NCBI RefSeq assembly: GCF_030852425.1
Contig: NZ_NSDM01000013.1
Coordinates: 186,001-250,000, forward strand
Direction of reading: 5' to 3'
DNA: 64,000 bases
Source: Saccharothrix longispora
GTDB lineage: Bacteria; Actinomycetota; Actinomycetes; Mycobacteriales; Pseudonocardiaceae
Notes under the pieces: model-generated
The model's database searches: none
Told to the model about the DNA's origin: nothing
The model's input: the letters and a program-made list of their open reading frames with translations, nothing else
Translations under genes and position numbers: made by a program
Part shown: piece after piece, positions 57,190 to 64,000 of the stretch
Layout: each line of letters starts with the position of its first letter
Numbering within the stretch: the first letter of the stretch is position 1

Positions 57190-58971
57190 ATGTCTCGACA
57201 CCGCGCGCTGCGGACCAAGGTGCGCCGCGGCATAGCCAAGTGGCCGGTCCTGATCGTCGGCCTGGTGGCCCTCCTGGTGCTCGGCTGGCTCGGCTACAGC
57301 TGGGTCGGGGGCATCGTGGAACGTCGTGCCGCGGCCCAGGCGGGTGACTGCAACGAGGGCGAGGCACTGCTGCGGGTCGCCGCCACCCCGAGCGTCGCCG
57401 AGGCGATCAAGCAGGTCGCCGAGGCGTGGAGCGCCCAGCGCCCCGTCGTCTACGACCACTGCATCCGCACCGAGGTCCAGTCGATCGACTCCGAGGTCGT
57501 CCTCGCGGGCCTCACCCAGGGGTGGGACACGGCGGACATCGGCGAGCGCCCGCACGCGTGGGTCACCGACTCGACGTTGTGGGCCAACCGGTTGAGCGCG
57601 CAGAACGCCGTGCTGCTGGGCGCCGCGCCCGAGTCGATCGCGACGAGCCCCGTGCTGCTGGCGCTGCGCGAGGACGCCGCGCAGGCGCTCCAGTCCGGTT
57701 CCGCGTTCCGGTGGACCGACCTGCCCGACCTGACCGGCGCCGCCGACGGCTGGGGCCGGTTCGGCAAGCCCGAGTGGGGCCGGTTCAGCGTCGCCATGCC
57801 CGACCCGGCGACCAACGCGGCCACGGCGATGGCGGTGCAGTCGGCGCTGGCGGGCGCGAGCCCGGACGGCAAGGGCCCGGTCACCGCGGACATGCTGGCG
57901 CTCGACCCGGTGAAGTCGACGATGAGCCGGCTCGCCTCGTCCACGCCCGCCGAGACGCCCGCGGGCACGTGGGAGGCGTTGAACCTGCTGGCCGACGAGC
58001 AGGCCGTGAACGCGGTCGGCTACAGCGCGGTGCCCGTCTTCGAGGTGGACCTGTACCGGCACAACACCGGCAAGGACAGCGGCGCGGCGCCGTTGAAGCC
58101 CCTGTACGGGGTGGCCGCGGGCGGTCCGACACCGGTGGCGGACTTCCCGTTCGTGCCGCTGGCGGGCGACTGGGTCGGCGAGGCGCAGGCGCGCGCGGCG
58201 CAGGCGTTCCGCGAGTTCCTCCAGGAGGACGCCCCGCAGGGCATCCTGGCGCGCGCGGGACTGCGGGTGGGGGCCACCACCGAGCGGCCCAAGCCGTCGC
58301 CGGGCGTGCGGTGGGCGGCCGTCACCGACCAGCTCGCGCCCGCCGACGCGAACACCACCCAGCAGATCTCGGCCGCCTGGGCGACCGCCGACGACGGCCA
58401 GGTCGTCACCGTGCTCGTGGACACCTCGAAGTCGATGGAGGAGCCCGGCGGCGAGGGCCGCAGCCGGATGGACTGGGTCCGGCAGGCGCTGTCCGGTCAG
58501 GTCAACCGGTCGGTGTCCGGGTCGCTCGGGCTGTGGGAGTTCTCCGCCGGGCTGGACGGTGACAAGCCGTACCGCGAGCTGGTGCCGACCGGCCAGGTCG
58601 CCGCCCAGCGCCAGGCGCTGCTGGACGGCGTGGCCCGGTTGGAGCCGCGGAGCGCCACCCAGCTGTACACGAGCCTGCTGGCGCTCTACGAGCAGCGGGT
58701 GCGCGGTCACGAGGCGGGCAAGCTCAACCGGATCGTGGTGCTGACCGACGGCGTGGACGACGGCGGTCTGACGTTCGACGAGTTGACCGAGCGCCTGGCC
58801 GCCCTGAAGCAGGAGGGCAAGGACGTGGCGGTCAGCGTCATCGCCATCGGGCCGGACCCCGAACGCGCCCCCCTGGGCGAACTGGCCCGTTCGACCGGCG
58901 GCACCCTCTCGGTCGTCGAGGACGGCCGAGGCGTGGACGCCGCCCTGGCCCAACTCCTCTCCACCACCTGA
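57190..58971 (+). CDS. Membrane-anchored substrate-binding/vWA protein
   Basis: A 593-residue protein. ATG at 57190 (MSRHRALRTK) precedes a membrane segment (WPVLIVGLVALLVLGWLGYS, residues ~18-38). Residues ~50-380 are a periplasmic substrate-binding-like domain (LLRVAATPSVAEAIKQVAEA, WDTADIGERPHAWVTDSTLW). Residues ~400-593 are a von Willebrand A domain with MIDAS DTSKSMEE, TQLYTSLLALYEQ and a LTDGVDDGGLTF loop. This domain pair occurs in several actinobacterial genes of unknown role and suggests metal-dependent protein contacts outside the membrane. No transporter gene is beside it. Confidence 0.88.
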   Translation: MSRHRALRTKVRRGIAKWPVLIVGLVALLVLGWLGYSWVGGIVERRAAAQAGDCNEGEALLRVAATPSVAEAIKQVAEAWSAQRPVVYDHCIRTEVQSIDSEVVLAGLTQGWDTADIGERPHAWVTDSTLWANRLSAQNAVLLGAAPESIATSPVLLALREDAAQALQSGSAFRWTDLPDLTGAADGWGRFGKPEWGRFSVAMPDPATNAATAMAVQSALAGASPDGKGPVTADMLALDPVKSTMSRLASSTPAETPAGTWEALNLLADEQAVNAVGYSAVPVFEVDLYRHNTGKDSGAAPLKPLYGVAAGGPTPVADFPFVPLAGDWVGEAQARAAQAFREFLQEDAPQGILARAGLRVGATTERPKPSPGVRWAAVTDQLAPADANTTQQISAAWATADDGQVVTVLVDTSKSMEEPGGEGRSRMDWVRQALSGQVNRSVSGSLGLWEFSAGLDGDKPYRELVPTGQVAAQRQALLDGVARLEPRSATQLYTSLLALYEQRVRGHEAGKLNRIVVLTDGVDDGGLTFDELTERLAALKQEGKDVAVSVIAIGPDPERAPLGELARSTGGTLSVVEDGRGVDAALAQLLSTT

Positions 58972-58983
58972 CCCACCCCCATC

Positions 58984-59069
58984 CGCGAGTCGAAAGTCCA
59001 CCCCGCGCGAGTCGTAAGTCCAGACCCAGCGAGTCGTACGTTCGCGCCCCGTGAGTAGTAGGTCCACGA
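58984..59069. repeat. Four imperfect ~22-bp repeats, left cluster
   Basis: Copies start at 58984, 59005, 59028 and about 59051 with core GCGAGTCGTA-GTCCA. They are the inverse of the right cluster at 59135-59198. They lie past the vWA stop. Confidence 0.75.
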
Positions 59070-59130
59070 CTGGCCATCGGCGCGGACAGGGGCGTTGGTG
59101 TCCCGAACGTGGAGTTCATCGGGCCTGGAA

Positions 59131-60018
59131 TTATGACTCGCGCGGGGTGGACGTACGACTCGCGCGGGGTGGACGTACGACTCGCGCGGGGCGGGGGTAG
59201 GTGGCGGCCATGGCCTCGATGGTGGCGATCACGCGGGCGCGCAGGTCGGCCGGCTCCAGCACCTCCACGTCCGCGCCCAGCCTCAGGAGGTCGACCAGCG
59301 CGTGCTCCGGCGACTCGGCCGGCAGGCGCACCGTCGTCCACTCGCCGCCCGGCTCGACGGACTCCAGGGCGCGCGACGCGGCGAGGCCCAGCAGCACCCG
59401 CGCGCCGGAGCCCGCGCGGTGTCATCCGCACCACCACGTGCATCGCGTGCACGCGCTCCTCGAAGCGCTCCGACCAGCCCGCCCAGTACTGGGCGGGGTC
59501 GAACCCGGCCGGCCGCTCGAACACCTCGTCCAGCGGTGCGCACTCCCCCACCCGCGAGACCCGGTAGGTGCGCAGTTCCCCGGCGCGGGCCACGAGGCCC
59601 GGCCTTGAGCACGAGCCCCAGCGGTTCGACGACCCGTTCGCCCGCGCTGCCGTCCCACCGCGCGTACCCGATGCGGACCCGCCCGGGGCGTCCAGGTGGA
59701 ACCTCTCCCGCACCCGCCCCGCCCGCGACCGCAGCTCCGGCGGCAGCGCCGCGAGCACCTTGGCCTGCGTCGCCGCCACGACCGCGCCCAGCCCCAGCTC
59801 GGCGGCCGGCCCCGGCAGCCCGGCGAGGAACAGCGACTCCGCCTCCTCGCCGGTCAGCCCGGTGAGCCGCGTCCGGTACCCGTCGACGAGCCCAGCGCCT
59901 CGACGTCCCGGTAGACCGTGCGGACGGACACCTCCAGCTCGGCGGCCAGCTCCCGCGCCGTCATCCGGCCCCGCGACTGGAGCAGCATCAACAGCTGGAG
60001 CAACCGACTGGCGCGCAC
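59131..60018 (-). pseudogene. WYL-domain HTH regulator broken by multiple small lesions
   Basis: The pieces of one YafY/WYL regulator are spread over different frames. The HTH reads VRASRLLQLLMLLQSRGRMT, ARELAAELEVSVRTVYRDVE from GTG 60018. Near 59890 about 20 codons (the usual AGVPVYA-type wing) are missing and the frame shifts; VDGYRTRLTGLTGEEAESLF continues. Near 59675 another gap and shift lead into RVRIGYARWDGSAGERVVEP. Near 59600 LWY is lost from LKAG-LVARAGELRTYRVSR. Near 59420 VRMTPRG shifts before VLLGLAASRALESVEPGGEW. At least four lesions. The final codons run through the 22-bp repeat cluster. Confidence 0.85.
59135..59198. repeat. 22-bp direct repeats, right cluster
   Basis: GACTCGCGCGGGGTGGACGTAC twice perfectly (59135-59156, 59157-59178) and a diverged third copy (59179-59198). 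It is the reverse complement of the left cluster 65 bp away, so the pair could fold as a long cruciform. Confidence 0.9.
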
Positions 60019-60030
60019 GCCCCCTTGTAC

Positions 60031-60047
60031 CTGACAGGACCTGTCAG
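60031..60047. promoter_or_regulatory. Operator of the WYL-type system
   Basis: Perfect palindrome CTGACAGG-A-CCTGTCAG (8-bp arms), 13 bp from the GTG of the WYL remnant and 14 bp from the DUF3224 start. TGACAGG/CCTGTCA sites are often next to YafY-type regulators. Confidence 0.7.
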
Positions 60048-60061
60048 CCACCACTGCCACG

Positions 60062-60475
60062 GTGGGTGCCACGACCAACCACCTGACCGCCGACGCCGAG
60101 CCCAGGTCCTGGACCGAGCAGACCTGGGACGGCCGAGACCACTCCGGGGTCACCGGTCCGAAGCGGACGACGGGCGCGATGACCGCCACCTACCGGGGCG
60201 CCCTGGAGGGGGAGGGCGAGACGCGCTTCCTCATGGCCTACCCGGACGACGCCTCGTGCACGATGCTCGGCCACGAACTGCTCACCGCCACCCTCGACGG
60301 ACGGCGCGGCACCCTGGTCCTGGAGCACGTCGGCGGGTACCGCGACGGCGTCGCGACCAGCACGTTCACCGTCGTGCACGCCGAGGGCGAACTGGCCGGC
60401 CTCACCGGGACGGGCCGGATCACGTGGCCGCACGGCTCGGCCGGCCGCTTCGAACTGGACTACGAGATCAACTGA
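60062..60475 (+). CDS. DUF3224 protein
   Basis: A 137-residue protein of the DUF3224 beta-barrel family (ATADAEPRSWTEQTWD-type start, TATYRGALEGEGETRFLMAY, GTLVLEHVGGYRDGVATSTF, GELAGLTGTGRITWPHGSAG, RFELDYEI). Members often lie next to a WYL/YafY regulator that controls them; here the regulator is broken but the operator and this gene are intact. The first codon is GTG at 60062 (VGATTNHL). The function is not known; a lipocalin-like ligand-binding fold is likely. Confidence 0.93.
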   Translation: MGATTNHLTADAEPRSWTEQTWDGRDHSGVTGPKRTTGAMTATYRGALEGEGETRFLMAYPDDASCTMLGHELLTATLDGRRGTLVLEHVGGYRDGVATSTFTVVHAEGELAGLTGTGRITWPHGSAGRFELDYEIN

Positions 60476-60674
60476 TCGGACAAACGCCGTTGTCCGGCGT
60501 TTGTCGTGCGTCCGCACGGCCCGAAACCGGACAACGCCGGCCGGTGTAGAACGGTAGGTGCCGGCAGGGGGGGACAGCCGGTATGGGGGCGGGCGAGGGG
60601 ACCGGCGGTTCGGTCCCCTCGCCCGGGGAATCCCCCCCCGCCCGCGACGGGGAACCCGGGGAGCGCGGCCCCGG

Positions 60675-63563
<2,889 letters not shown>

Positions 63564-63609
63564 AAAGGCGCCTCCAGGGCTACGGGCACACTCCGGCCGT
63601 TGCCCTCCC

Positions 63610-63802
63610 CCTCTGTCTTCTGCCCGGCGCCGGGCGCCTGAGAGCTTCACCCGGTCTTCTCGACCGGGCTTGCACCGTCGGCGGGGTCGGTTGCCCGACC
63701 CGCTTTCCAGAGGCGTCTCACCCGCGCGGTCCTTGCGCCTGAGAGGTTCCGGGGAGGATTTGCTCCTTCGGCGCCGAGACTGGCTCGGACTCTCCCGCGC
63801 GG
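63610..63802 (-). ncRNA. Tandem glycine riboswitch upstream of gcvP
   Basis: Minus-strand 5' leader. Two glycine aptamers are visible by their conserved CTCTCAGG segments (plus strand CCTGAGAG at 63738-63745 and 63637-63644) with the matching GGGAGAG 5' element at 63799-63793 and GGTGAGACGCCTCTGGAAAG for the second aptamer. The spacing, the two similar aptamers and the position 47 bp before gcvP fit the family well. It would turn on gcvP when glycine is high. Confidence 0.93.
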
Positions 63803-63822
63803 GATAAAGCGACTACCCGCGA

Positions 63823-63828
63823 ATCGTA
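63823..63828 (-). promoter_or_regulatory. Candidate -10 element of gcvP
   Basis: TACGAT on the minus strand, 21 bp upstream of the riboswitch. No convincing -35 was found. Confidence 0.3.
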
Positions 63829-64000
63829 CCCGGCGGCGGGGTGGGCGGTATCGCCGGCGCGACGTGGATCTCACCGGTTTGACCGCCGTCGAGGTGGGTA
63901 CCCGCACACCACGACCCGTGTGCCCACCGCACGGTGCTCGCGCGCGTCGCGAGACCCGGGCGACGGGCATGCCGGGCGGGCTCGCCCGGCGGCTGTCAGC
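63829..64000. other. Right edge, no gene seen
   Basis: I see no coding signal in the last 170 bases; one minus-strand frame is open but Arg/Pro-rich and without a start or family. It presumably belongs to the gcvP upstream region and the next intergenic space. Confidence 0.5.

Overview
The window looks like chromosomal DNA from a high-G+C, GTG-start-rich filamentous actinomycete. Twin-arginine and lipoprotein signals, DasR- and CebR-type operators, chitin- and cellulose-degrading enzymes, a LanM lanthipeptide synthetase and an LmbU-type regulator all fit a Pseudonocardiaceae-like soil organism (Saccharothrix, Lentzea or Actinosynnema type). That placement is inference. I saw no rRNA, tRNA, insertion sequence, prophage or CRISPR array.

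Layout. 1-1.5 kb: a LacI-family regulator cut by the window edge and a lipoprotein. 1.6-7.8 kb: a minimal class II lanthipeptide cassette, a LanM synthetase overlapped by an ATGA junction with a 69-residue Cys-terminal candidate precursor, followed by a LuxR/LAL regulator. 7.8-22.6 kb: mostly single genes (cyclophilin, LprG-like lipoprotein, MOSC protein, PaaZ, secreted GH16 glucanase, two flavin enzymes, PAC2 protein, ABC exporter, amino-acid racemase, PucR regulator, small unknowns). 23-24.2 kb: a secreted S1 protease under a DasR-like site.

24.2-33.7 kb, all on the minus strand, is the most interesting block. A polyprenyl diphosphate synthase is followed by an Ebo-like operon: inositol-phosphate synthase, UbiA prenyltransferase (EboC), TIM-barrel/EboA fusion, TatD hydrolase (EboB), EboE, alkaline-phosphatase-like EboF and a Tat-exported TIM-barrel protein. 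The five junctions from the synthase to EboF are GTGA stop/start overlaps. The operon begins with a collapsed ThuA-DUF1080 gene whose last codons supply the ribosome binding site of the inositol-phosphate synthase. A perfect 33-bp AT-rich palindrome lies upstream. I infer a pathway to a prenylated cyclitol.

33.8-43.7 kb: a DUF4230 protein, an RNA pseudouridine synthase, a DUF305 lipoprotein, then a polysaccharide block: AA10 LPMO and GH19 chitinase (each with a DasR-like dre site), an AraC regulator, a membrane-anchored GrpE-like protein, an AhpD-like protein, and a five-domain GH9 cellulase behind a double CebR-type operator. 43.8-50.2 kb: an SDR, a Tat-exported class A beta-lactamase-like protein, and a three-gene catabolic operon (Gfo/Idh, DUF993, TIM barrel) divergent from a LacI regulator across a 16-bp palindrome. 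50.3-57.1 kb: two overlapping CNNM/HlyC-type membrane proteins behind a hairpin-rich leader, an LmbU-like regulator, a zinc-ribbon-like protein, an MFS exporter with a divergent ArsR-type regulator, and a 3-methyladenine glycosylase-like protein. 57.2-64 kb: a membrane-anchored substrate-binding/vWA protein, a 22-bp repeat cluster, a WYL regulator broken by several small lesions, a DUF3224 protein, and gcvP preceded by a tandem glycine riboswitch.
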